This document shows, one piece after another, positions 1-5,299 of a DNA stretch of 5,299 bases; position 1 is the first letter of the stretch, and each line of letters starts with the position of its first letter. The translations under genes and the position numbers were made by a program. The stretch is from Polynucleobacter sp. UBA962 (GTDB taxonomy: Bacteria > Pseudomonadota > Gammaproteobacteria > Burkholderiales > Burkholderiaceae): the NCBI GenBank assembly GCA_002292975.1, contig DBCI01000057.1, forward strand, positions 255 through 5,553, read 5' to 3'. The notes beneath the pieces are model-generated. The model was not told the origin of the DNA. It did not search any database and saw nothing but the letters and a program-made list of their open reading frames with translations.

Positions 1-495
1 AAACTGAAGCCACGTCCATCTCAGTACCTATGGCTCAAATGGGAATGGAAGGCGGTATCAGCCCTTGATCAAGCAGACAACCTTAACAAATATGCTGATG
101 ACGCCCCCTTGCGCATTATGGTGGCCTTTGATGGCGATCGTTCTAAATTAAGTATTAAAGATCGAATGGTTGCTGAGATGGCACAACTTCTGAGTGGCCA
201 AGAAATGCCCTATGCCACTTTGATGTATCTGTGGTCGCCCAAAGGGCAGTTGGAGCAAATTAAGAACAATCCTCACACCGAGAGAGTCAAACTTATTGCT
301 GTTGACACTGGTAAGGAGAACCTAGGGCAATGGCGCATGCATCAACGTGATCTTACCGCGGATTACATCAAGGCCTATGGCTACGCACCTGGCAACTTAA
401 TCGGGATTGCTTTAATGACGGACACAGACAATACGAAATCACAGACTAAGGCGTATTACGGCGATATTGAACTCATATACAGAAAATACCGCTAA
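1..495 (+). CDS. DUF3047 domain protein, 3' part only (start outside the window)
   Basis: The reading frame is open from the first base of the window to the TAA at 493-495, giving the last 164 residues. The ATG at 109 is internal, because conserved-looking sequence continues upstream of it (a Trp-rich stretch with LWLKWEW at residues 10-16 of the visible part, then DDAP at 33-36). Other family-like blocks are FDGDRSKLS (43-51), YATLMYLW (71-78) and, near the C-terminus, GIALMTDTDNT (135-145) followed by YYGDIEL (152-158). From memory these match DUF3047, a family without assigned function. The alternating hydrophobic strands and the YGDI ending suggest a beta-rich fold. Members often carry a signal peptide, but the N-terminus is missing here, so location cannot be judged. 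It is followed by a 111 bp gap, and nothing ties it to the formate dehydrogenase accessory genes downstream. Family call fairly sure; function unknown. Confidence 0.8.
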   Translation, partial: KLKPRPSQYLWLKWEWKAVSALDQADNLNKYADDAPLRIMVAFDGDRSKLSIKDRMVAEMAQLLSGQEMPYATLMYLWSPKGQLEQIKNNPHTERVKLIAVDTGKENLGQWRMHQRDLTADYIKAYGYAPGNLIGIALMTDTDNTKSQTKAYYGDIELIYRKYR

Positions 496-554
496 TTAGT
501 TCATCCAAACAAGATCTTTCTGGAGGGCTTTGGGAAAAATTAGGCCAATCCAGT

Positions 555-560
555 TATGAT
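555..560 (+). promoter_or_regulatory. Candidate -10 box for the apbC operon (weak)
   Basis: TATGAT at 555-560 differs from the sigma-70 consensus TATAAT at one base and lies about 47 bp before the GTG start, in the only sizeable gap of the window. The best -35-like hexamer upstream, TTGGGA at 530-535, matches four of six bases but is 19 bp away, longer than ideal. A second AT-rich element, TATATAT at 575-581, has no convincing -35 partner. No terminator hairpin is visible after the DUF3047 stop, so read-through is also possible. This is a suggestion from position and base match only. Confidence 0.25.
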
Positions 561-594
561 AGTTGGCTAACCCCTATATATCGTAAGGCTTATT

Positions 595-600
595 GAGGAG
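595..600 (+). promoter_or_regulatory. Shine-Dalgarno site fixing the GTG start of apbC
   Basis: GAGGAG at 595-600 lies six bases before the GTG at 607, an ideal spacing. Upstream in the same frame there is a TAA at 568-570, with no ATG, GTG or TTG between it and 607, so GTG 607 is the furthest upstream usable start. Confidence 0.8.
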
Positions 601-606
601 ACAGAA

Positions 607-1695
607 GTGTCGGTCAGTATTGAATTAGTGCAACAAGCACTCAAGGCAGTAAAAGATCCCAACACCCAAATTGACTTTGTCAGCGCTAAGTCAGCACGCA
701 ATATCAAAGTGAATGAAGGGGATGTATCGCTGGATATCCTATTGGGCTACCCCGCTAAGAGCCAAATTGATCTCATTCGTAAATTAGTGGTTACCGCAAT
801 TCGTGAGTTACCGGGTGTTAAGAATGTCAGCGTTGCGATTACTACTGACATCGTTGCCCATTCAGTGCAGCGTGGTGTCAAACTGTTACCGGGTGTCAAA
901 AATATCATTGCAGTTGCTAGCGGCAAGGGCGGCGTGGGTAAATCAACCACAGCAGTCAATTTGGCATTAGCGTTGGCTGCCGAAGGTGCACAAGTCGGTA
1001 TTTTGGATGCAGATATTTATGGCCCCAGCCAACCGATGATGCTGGGTATCACAGGTCGCCCAGAATCTTTGGCGGAGAACACCATTGAGCCAATGGAGGG
1101 ACATGGGATTCAGGCGAGCTCGATTGGATTTTTAATCGAGGCTGATAATCCTATGGTGTGGCGTGGCCCCATGGTTACTTCTGCCTTAGAACAATTACTG
1201 CGGCAAACTCGTTGGCGTGATTTAGATTATTTGATTGTGGATATGCCCCCGGGTACTGGCGATATTCAGCTAACCCTGTCGCAAAAAGTACCAGTGACTG
1301 GATCTGTGATTGTGACCACCCCGCAAGATATTGCTCTGCTAGATGCCCGTAAGGGTTTGAAGATGTTTGAGAAGGTCGGCATCCCCATCATCGGCATTAT
1401 TGAAAACATGAGTACCTATGTTTGTCCGAAGTGTAATCATGAAGAGCATATTTTTGGTGAGGGTGGTGGACAAAAGATGTGCCAAGATTATGGTGTTGAC
1501 TTCCTAGGCGCATTGCCACTGAACTTATCGATTCGGGAGCAAGCGGACTCTGGCAGACCAACGGTTGTAGCTGATCCGGATGGTGCGATTAGCGCCATCT
1601 ACAAAGGGATTGCCCGGCAAGTAGCGATTCGGGTTGCCAACCTGGCCAAAGATATGAGTAGCAAGTTCCCCAGCATTGTTGTGCAAAAAACTTAG
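607..1695 (+). CDS. apbC: Mrp/NBP35-family iron-sulfur cluster carrier ATPase
   Basis: This is a cytoplasmic P-loop ATPase that binds a [4Fe-4S] cluster at a dimer interface and passes it to apo-proteins. The 362 residues are the usual length for the bacterial two-domain form. Residues about 1-85 form a MIP18-like (DUF59) domain with KDPNTQIDF at 16-24. The deviant Walker A motif GKGGVGKST spans 106-114, with signature Lys107 and Lys112. ILDADIYGPSQP (132-143) is the switch I region, and VDMPPGTGD (211-219) the Walker B/switch II region. The cluster-binding CPKC lies at 273-276, with both cysteines present, so the protein should be functional. The start is GTG with a strong ribosome binding site. 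Only 13 bp separate it from the DUF3305 gene, whose ribosome binding site overlaps the apbC stop codon, so the two are probably co-transcribed. It may be the general housekeeping copy or serve the Fe-S-rich proteins encoded downstream; the window cannot decide. Confidence 0.96.
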   Translation: MSVSIELVQQALKAVKDPNTQIDFVSAKSARNIKVNEGDVSLDILLGYPAKSQIDLIRKLVVTAIRELPGVKNVSVAITTDIVAHSVQRGVKLLPGVKNIIAVASGKGGVGKSTTAVNLALALAAEGAQVGILDADIYGPSQPMMLGITGRPESLAENTIEPMEGHGIQASSIGFLIEADNPMVWRGPMVTSALEQLLRQTRWRDLDYLIVDMPPGTGDIQLTLSQKVPVTGSVIVTTPQDIALLDARKGLKMFEKVGIPIIGIIENMSTYVCPKCNHEEHIFGEGGGQKMCQDYGVDFLGALPLNLSIREQADSGRPTVVADPDGAISAIYKGIARQVAIRVANLAKDMSSKFPSIVVQKT

Positions 1696-1697
1696 GA
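1694..1697 (+). promoter_or_regulatory. Shine-Dalgarno site choosing ATG 1709 for DUF3305
   Basis: AGGA at 1694-1697 overlaps the apbC stop codon and sits 11 bases before ATG 1709. The in-frame ATG at 1676 would add eleven residues, overlap apbC and precede the conserved family start (MRFAIVI), so 1709 is preferred. The spacing is a little long but acceptable. Confidence 0.55.
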
Positions 1698-1708
1698 ATA
1701 AGCTCATC

Positions 1709-2272
1709 ATGCGTTTTGCTATCGTTATCCGCAAACAAAAGATTGATAATCCATGGCAGAACTATCGCTGGAAACCTATTGAGGTGATTCCTGACATTGG
1801 TCAGTTTGGTAAAAGTCTAGAACTTGCTGGTACCGAGCAAAATCGTAAAGTAGTAGGCCGCTTTCTTGAAAGAGACGATGAAGGCGAGTCTTGGTTGTTT
1901 GCGGGCTTTGATTTTCAGTTCTTTGCTGATGAGGCAGAAGGCTACTTTCTTAATACCACCTCACCCGAGCCATGTTGGTTTGTAATGTGGCGTCTCGAGT
2001 TGGATTATCAAGATTACTTGGAGCCAAACTCATTAGCATCTGTGATCAACGAAGATGGCGCAGGCATTGCAGTGCCTCATCGCTTGATGTTGAGTTACAA
2101 CGAGGCTGCTCGCCTCATTGATGGTGGTGAGCAAGTTGATACCGCTCCCTTGCAAGTAGAGATGAAGTCTTACTTAGCGCAATATGTGTCGACAAATTAC
2201 AAACCGGAACCTAAGAAACGCGCTAAGCCAGCATCATTTAAAGGCGCAAACCGTCCAGCGGAACCCTCATGA
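1709..2272 (+). CDS. DUF3305 protein (formate dehydrogenase accessory cluster)
   Basis: The 187-residue protein matches DUF3305, a family of unknown biochemical function found almost always beside DUF3306 and formate dehydrogenase genes. Visible family features are a beta-strand start followed by DNPWQNYRW (13-21), the block ADEAEGYFLN (73-82), a short WFVMWR strand (90-95), SYNEAARLIDGGEQVD (129-144) and a basic tail (KKRAK, 169-173). There is no signal peptide, membrane segment or cysteine-rich metal site, so it is probably cytoplasmic. The start at 1709 is used rather than 1676 because the conserved N-terminal strand begins there and a ribosome binding site precedes it. The stop overlaps the next gene's ATG (ATGA at 2269-2272), implying translational coupling with DUF3306 and perhaps equimolar synthesis or a complex. 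A role in assembling or regulating formate dehydrogenase is inferred from context alone. Confidence 0.85.
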   Translation: MRFAIVIRKQKIDNPWQNYRWKPIEVIPDIGQFGKSLELAGTEQNRKVVGRFLERDDEGESWLFAGFDFQFFADEAEGYFLNTTSPEPCWFVMWRLELDYQDYLEPNSLASVINEDGAGIAVPHRLMLSYNEAARLIDGGEQVDTAPLQVEMKSYLAQYVSTNYKPEPKKRAKPASFKGANRPAEPS

Positions 2273-2955
2273 GTCAATCAAATTTTTTAAATCGGTGGGC
2301 CCGTAAGAAAGCAGGAACTATAGTAGAGCCTGTAAAGGATGAGCCTCTTCAGACCGTTCCCAATCGCGTCGATAAAACTGCCCAGTCAGATTCTCAGTCT
2401 GACACGTCTCAGGCCTCACCCCAAAAGTCATCTAATGGTTTAACCGCTCCGCCAGAATTGCCACCACTCACGATGGAAGATGTTGAGAAGATTGATATTA
2501 AAGCAGCTGATTTTTCAGCCTTCATGCGAGCCGATGTTGACCCAGCAGTCCAACAGGCTGCCATGAAAAAAATGTTTCGTGATCCCCACTTCAATGTGAT
2601 GGACGGGCTGGATATTTATATTGATGATTATTCCAAGCCTGATCCAATTCCAATGGAGATGCTCAAACGGATGGCGCAATCGGATATGTTGGGTATTTTT
2701 AAGACCACCGATGAGCTCTATCCAGAGTTTAAGGATGCCAAAAAAGATTTGGCTGCAGATGGGGGGAATCCGCAACTCGAGACAGATAGTAAAGAGGCCT
2801 TAGCAGAACCCTCTCCCAATGACAATGTGACCGTTAATCCAAACCCTCGTCACGCTTATCGGCGGATGGATATAGAATCAAGCGATTCTGACTCAAATGA
2901 AAATCAAAACCAGCAAACTGGAGAGAAACAAATTAAGCCTGATGCCAGTACTTAG
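2269..2955 (+). CDS. DUF3306 protein (formate dehydrogenase accessory cluster)
   Basis: The 228-residue protein matches DUF3306, another family of unknown function that travels with DUF3305. It opens with the family-like FLNRWARKKA (6-15). A low-complexity Ser/Gln/Asp/Pro linker follows (about 35-65). The conserved core has DFSAFM (81-86), VDP (90-92) and the very characteristic DPHFNVMDGLDIYIDDYS (105-122), followed by KPDPIP (123-128). After about residue 150 the chain becomes acidic and rich in Ser, Asn and Gln, and is probably disordered and poorly conserved. No signal peptide, membrane helix or cysteine is seen. Its ATG overlaps the DUF3305 stop by 4 bp, and only a weak GGA (2260-2262) precedes it, so translation probably depends on coupling. 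The core motif makes the family call secure; the function is not known. Confidence 0.87.
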   Translation: MSQSNFLNRWARKKAGTIVEPVKDEPLQTVPNRVDKTAQSDSQSDTSQASPQKSSNGLTAPPELPPLTMEDVEKIDIKAADFSAFMRADVDPAVQQAAMKKMFRDPHFNVMDGLDIYIDDYSKPDPIPMEMLKRMAQSDMLGIFKTTDELYPEFKDAKKDLAADGGNPQLETDSKEALAEPSPNDNVTVNPNPRHAYRRMDIESSDSDSNENQNQQTGEKQIKPDAST

Positions 2956-2959
2956 TACT
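2947..2959 (+). repeat. 13 bp near-perfect palindrome over the DUF3306 stop codon
   Basis: AGTACT-T-AGTACT is two self-complementary hexamers around one base, and it includes the TAG stop at 2953-2955. It is too short, with too small a loop, to act as a terminator, and no T-run follows. It could be a chance feature or a small protein-binding site. Confidence 0.3.
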
Positions 2960-2982
2960 GTAATCCTTAGTTTTCTAATTGA

Positions 2983-5076
2983 ATGACAAAAAAATTTGTT
3001 TGCGACTGTAATCGAAGCATGCCCTTAGATGCTAAGGAGCTTGGGCTTCCTATTCATACTGCTTTGTGCCGGCAAGAGGTAGGTCAATTTCTCAATGCGC
3101 TTAATGAACCCGAGGCCATTGTGGTTGCTTGTACACAGGAGCGGGCCTTGTTCTCTGAGCTGGCGACCCAGGCCGAGAAACCGTTGATGGCCCCCTTAAA
3201 GTTTGTCAACATTCGCGAGCTGGCTGGTTGGACGCAAGAGGCAGATAAATCGACCCCCAAAATTAAAGCCTTGCTAGCCCTATCCGATTTATCAGAGCCC
3301 GATGCTGTGCCGGTCGTTGAATACAGGAGCGAGGGTCGCGTGCTGGTGATCGGCCCTGGAAAGAGCGCCTTTCAATGGGCAAATAAATTAGGTGACAGCT
3401 TGCAGGTTAGCGTTTTATGTACTGAGCCAGGAGTATTGCCCACCGGACGAGATTATCCAAGCTTTACTGGAGAGGTGACTCAGTTAGATGGATATTTGGG
3501 TCAGTTCAAAGCAAAATGGGATTTAAAGAACCCGATTGATCCGGAGATGTGTACACGTTGTGGCGCTTGCGTCTCCGTGTGTCCTGAAAATGCAATTGAT
3601 GCTTCCTTTCAAATCGATTTAGATAAATGCAAGTCTCATCGTGCCTGTGTGAGCGCATGCGCCAGTATTGGTGCAATTAATTTTGAGCGCACTGATCAGG
3701 CGCGTGAGGGTGAGTTTGATCTGATCTTAGATCTGCAAGAAATTCCTAGTATTACCGTTAGTCAAAAACCGCAAGGTTACTTTGCGCCTGGCTCTGATCC
3801 TTTTGAGCAATCCATGGCTGCCAGTCAATTGATGGGTATGGTTGGGGAGTTTGAGAAACCAAAATACTTTTCGTATAACGAGAAAATTTGTGCGCACGGA
3901 CGTAATGGGCAGGTCGGTTGTTCCGCTTGTATCGATGTGTGTTCGACCAAAGCGATTACGTCCTCATTCAAAAATGGTCAAGGGAAGGTCGAAGTTAATC
4001 CTAATTTATGCATGGGTTGTGGGGCATGCGCGACCGTTTGCCCATCGGGTGCGATGCGTTATAACTACCCCGGTGTTGCTTACCAAGGTAAACAAGTAAA
4101 GACCTTGGCGCAAACGTATTTAGGTGCTCTAAAAAGTACTAAAGCCGGCGATGCTGCTCCCAGTTTATTGATACATAGTCAAGAGGCAGGTACTGCTCTC
4201 TTAGATCATCTCGGACGTGCTGCACGCCTACACCCTAAAGAAACATCTGGCTTGCCCGCATTTGTTATCCCATTAGCGGTTGAGCACATTGCTTCCACCG
4301 GAATTGATTTATGGCTCGGATCTCTGGCGTATGGATTTGGGGAAGTGTTACTTTTACTAAGCGGTGATGAGGACCCTGGCTATCGATTAGCGCTTACTGA
4401 ACAGGCGGATCTTGCAAACTCAATTTTAGTAGCGATGGGTTACAGCAAACGTATTCAGTGCATCACTGTAAACTCCAGTGAGGATATTGCACCGGTTAGT
4501 AAGGTAATGGCTGAATTACGTCAGCGTAAGAGCCACCAATTACTGGCGAGTCCTGCAATTTTTGCGCTTTCTTTGCAAAAGCGTGAGACCCTAGAAACCA
4601 GTTTGGAGCACCTTTTGCAATTTGCGCCACAGGCCTTGCCTGCAGAAGGGGTGCCATTACCGGCTCATTCGCCACTGGGCGGTTTGATTGTCAATAAAGA
4701 TGCTTGCACACTGTGCATGTCCTGCGTGGGCGCTTGCCCCGAGGGCGCATTACTCGACAATCCTGATGAGCCACAGCTGTCCTTTATTGAGAAACAGTGC
4801 GTGCAGTGCGGATTGTGTGAGCAAACCTGCCCGGAGAGTGCCATTACCTTGAGCCCACGCTTGCGCTCGATTGAGCACCGTAAAGAAAAAGTAACCCTCA
4901 ATAAAACCGAACCCTTCCATTGCATTAGTTGCGGCAAAGCCTTTGGCACTCTAAAGATGGTGGAGTTGATGTTAGGGCGCATTGGTTCGCATCAAGCATT
5001 TTCTGGGGAGGCACTCGAGCGCCTAAAGATGTGTAGCGATTGCCGTGTGGTTGATATGATGAAAAAAGAGTTGTAA
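2983..5076 (+). CDS. Large multi-[4Fe-4S] protein of the formate dehydrogenase accessory cluster
   Basis: This 697-residue protein has three ferredoxin-like regions and could bind up to six Fe-S clusters. The N-terminus carries CDCNRSMPLD (7-16). A possible Rossmann loop, VLVIGPGKSA (120-129), follows. Region A has C190/C193/C196/C200 plus an altered motif, C216/H219/C222/C226. Region B has C303/C313/C316/C320, with a long first loop, plus C343/C346/C349/C353. Region C has C575/C578/C581/C585 plus C606/C609/C612/C616. The C-terminus has C647xxC650 and C684xxC687, resembling a zinc ribbon. The middle (about 400-560) has only one cysteine (C493), and around 424-495 loosely resembles MvhD/HdrA-type domains. 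There is no signal peptide or membrane helix, so it is probably cytoplasmic. An in-frame TGA at 2980-2982 directly precedes the ATG, and the conserved CDCN block supports this start, although no ribosome binding site is obvious. Homologues sit between DUF3306 and a TorD chaperone ahead of formate dehydrogenase. Electron transfer or a maturation role is inferred. Confidence 0.88.
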   Translation: MTKKFVCDCNRSMPLDAKELGLPIHTALCRQEVGQFLNALNEPEAIVVACTQERALFSELATQAEKPLMAPLKFVNIRELAGWTQEADKSTPKIKALLALSDLSEPDAVPVVEYRSEGRVLVIGPGKSAFQWANKLGDSLQVSVLCTEPGVLPTGRDYPSFTGEVTQLDGYLGQFKAKWDLKNPIDPEMCTRCGACVSVCPENAIDASFQIDLDKCKSHRACVSACASIGAINFERTDQAREGEFDLILDLQEIPSITVSQKPQGYFAPGSDPFEQSMAASQLMGMVGEFEKPKYFSYNEKICAHGRNGQVGCSACIDVCSTKAITSSFKNGQGKVEVNPNLCMGCGACATVCPSGAMRYNYPGVAYQGKQVKTLAQTYLGALKSTKAGDAAPSLLIHSQEAGTALLDHLGRAARLHPKETSGLPAFVIPLAVEHIASTGIDLWLGSLAYGFGEVLLLLSGDEDPGYRLALTEQADLANSILVAMGYSKRIQCITVNSSEDIAPVSKVMAELRQRKSHQLLASPAIFALSLQKRETLETSLEHLLQFAPQALPAEGVPLPAHSPLGGLIVNKDACTLCMSCVGACPEGALLDNPDEPQLSFIEKQCVQCGLCEQTCPESAITLSPRLRSIEHRKEKVTLNKTEPFHCISCGKAFGTLKMVELMLGRIGSHQAFSGEALERLKMCSDCRVVDMMKKEL

Positions 5077-5084
5077 ACGAATAA

Positions 5085-5299
5085 ATGACTAAAAACGAAG
5101 TAGATCAAAAAACCGAACTGAGTAAAGAAGGCCTTGCTGAGGATCTAGCACGCGCTGATTTATATGGCCTCTTAGCCACTTTGTTTTTTGAGCCACCCAA
5201 TCAAACTCTGTTGGATCAGATCGTGGCCTCCGGTAAACCAGAGGGCGGTCAAGCAGGTGAGGCTCCCCTCGAGGGCGTTTGGATGAGCTTGGTAGAAGC
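5085..5299 (+). CDS. TorD/DmsD-family molybdoenzyme chaperone, N-terminal part only
   Basis: The frame is open from ATG 5085 to the window edge, giving 71 complete codons plus two bases. After a polar N-terminal stretch comes ARADLYGLLATLFFEPP (22-38), the typical first helix and loop of the TorD/DmsD/NarJ-type chaperone family. These cytoplasmic all-helical proteins hold molybdoenzyme catalytic subunits, often by their Tat signal, until cofactor insertion is complete. The gene begins 8 bp after the Fe-S protein stop, so it is probably in the same operon; no clear ribosome binding site precedes it. Placement after DUF3305, DUF3306 and the Fe-S protein points to formate dehydrogenase as the client, with its structural genes expected just beyond the window. 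The remaining two-thirds or so is cut off, so integrity cannot be judged. Confidence 0.82.
   Translation, partial: MTKNEVDQKTELSKEGLAEDLARADLYGLLATLFFEPPNQTLLDQIVASGKPEGGQAGEAPLEGVWMSLVE

Noticed and set aside
545..568. Possible hairpin GCCAA ... TTGGC in the gap before apbC
   Set aside because: The stem is only five base pairs with a loop of over ten bases and no following T-run, so it supports neither a terminator nor a riboswitch.
807..896. 12 bp direct repeat GTTACCGGGTGT at 807-818 and 885-896
   Set aside because: Both copies encode LPGVKN within apbC (residues 68-73 and 94-99), where these peptides are normal for the family; it is explained by coding, not a mobile or regulatory repeat.
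1676..1708. Longer DUF3305 reading frame starting at ATG 1676 inside apbC
   Set aside because: It adds eleven residues before the conserved family start and overlaps apbC by 20 bp, while ATG 1709 has AGGA upstream and begins exactly at the conserved strand.
4665..4982. 105-codon open frame on the minus strand within the Fe-S protein gene
   Set aside because: It lies antisense to the conserved ferredoxin region C, its composition is a by-product of the Cys/Pro-rich coding strand, and it resembles no family I know. The other antisense and out-of-frame open stretches (747-959, 1525-1734, 2409-2594, 2515-2775, 2621-2803, 3842-4099) are shadows in the same way.
1..5299. CRISPR arrays, tRNA or rRNA genes, insertion sequences, attachment sites
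   Set aside because: No regularly spaced repeats, cloverleaf-like sequence, transposase or integrase motifs, or flanking duplications were found; the window is almost fully occupied by conserved protein genes on one strand.

Overview
The window suggests a betaproteobacterium of the order Burkholderiales. A Polynucleobacter-like member of the Burkholderiaceae fits best: the proteins read like Burkholderiales families, but base composition is moderate by eye rather than the high GC of Burkholderia or Cupriavidus. This placement is inference, since there is no rRNA or other marker here. All genes lie on the + strand and coding density is high.

Layout. (1) Positions 1-495 hold the 3' end of a DUF3047 protein; its start lies upstream of the window. 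(2) A gap of about 110 bp (496-606) carries a candidate promoter and a strong ribosome binding site. (3) 607-1695 is apbC/mrp, an Fe-S cluster carrier P-loop ATPase with a GTG start. (4) 1709-2272 is a DUF3305 protein. (5) 2269-2955 is a DUF3306 protein that overlaps the DUF3305 gene by 4 bp. (6) 2983-5076 is a large multi-[4Fe-4S] protein of 697 residues. (7) From 5085 to the window edge is the N-terminal part of a TorD/DmsD-family molybdoenzyme chaperone.

Genes 4-7 match the accessory module that in many Beta- and Alphaproteobacteria precedes a molybdenum/tungsten formate dehydrogenase (a Tat-exported catalytic subunit with Fe-S and cytochrome b partners). No formate dehydrogenase structural gene is in the window; it is predicted just downstream. 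apbC sits 13 bp ahead of DUF3305 with no terminator between, so it is probably co-transcribed. That puts an Fe-S carrier, two uncharacterised proteins, a cysteine-rich electron-transfer or maturation protein and an enzyme-specific chaperone in one unit.

The most interesting item is the 697-residue Fe-S protein. It has three ferredoxin-like regions: four motifs are canonical, one has His in place of the second Cys, and one has its first Cys displaced by a nine-residue loop. It also has an N-terminal CDCN motif, a possible Rossmann loop, a middle region with only a tentative MvhD-like look, and a C-terminal CxxC/CxxC pair resembling a zinc ribbon. The module as a whole is a recognisable conserved set, so the novelty lies in the unknown functions of DUF3305, DUF3306 and the Fe-S protein, not in a wholly new system.
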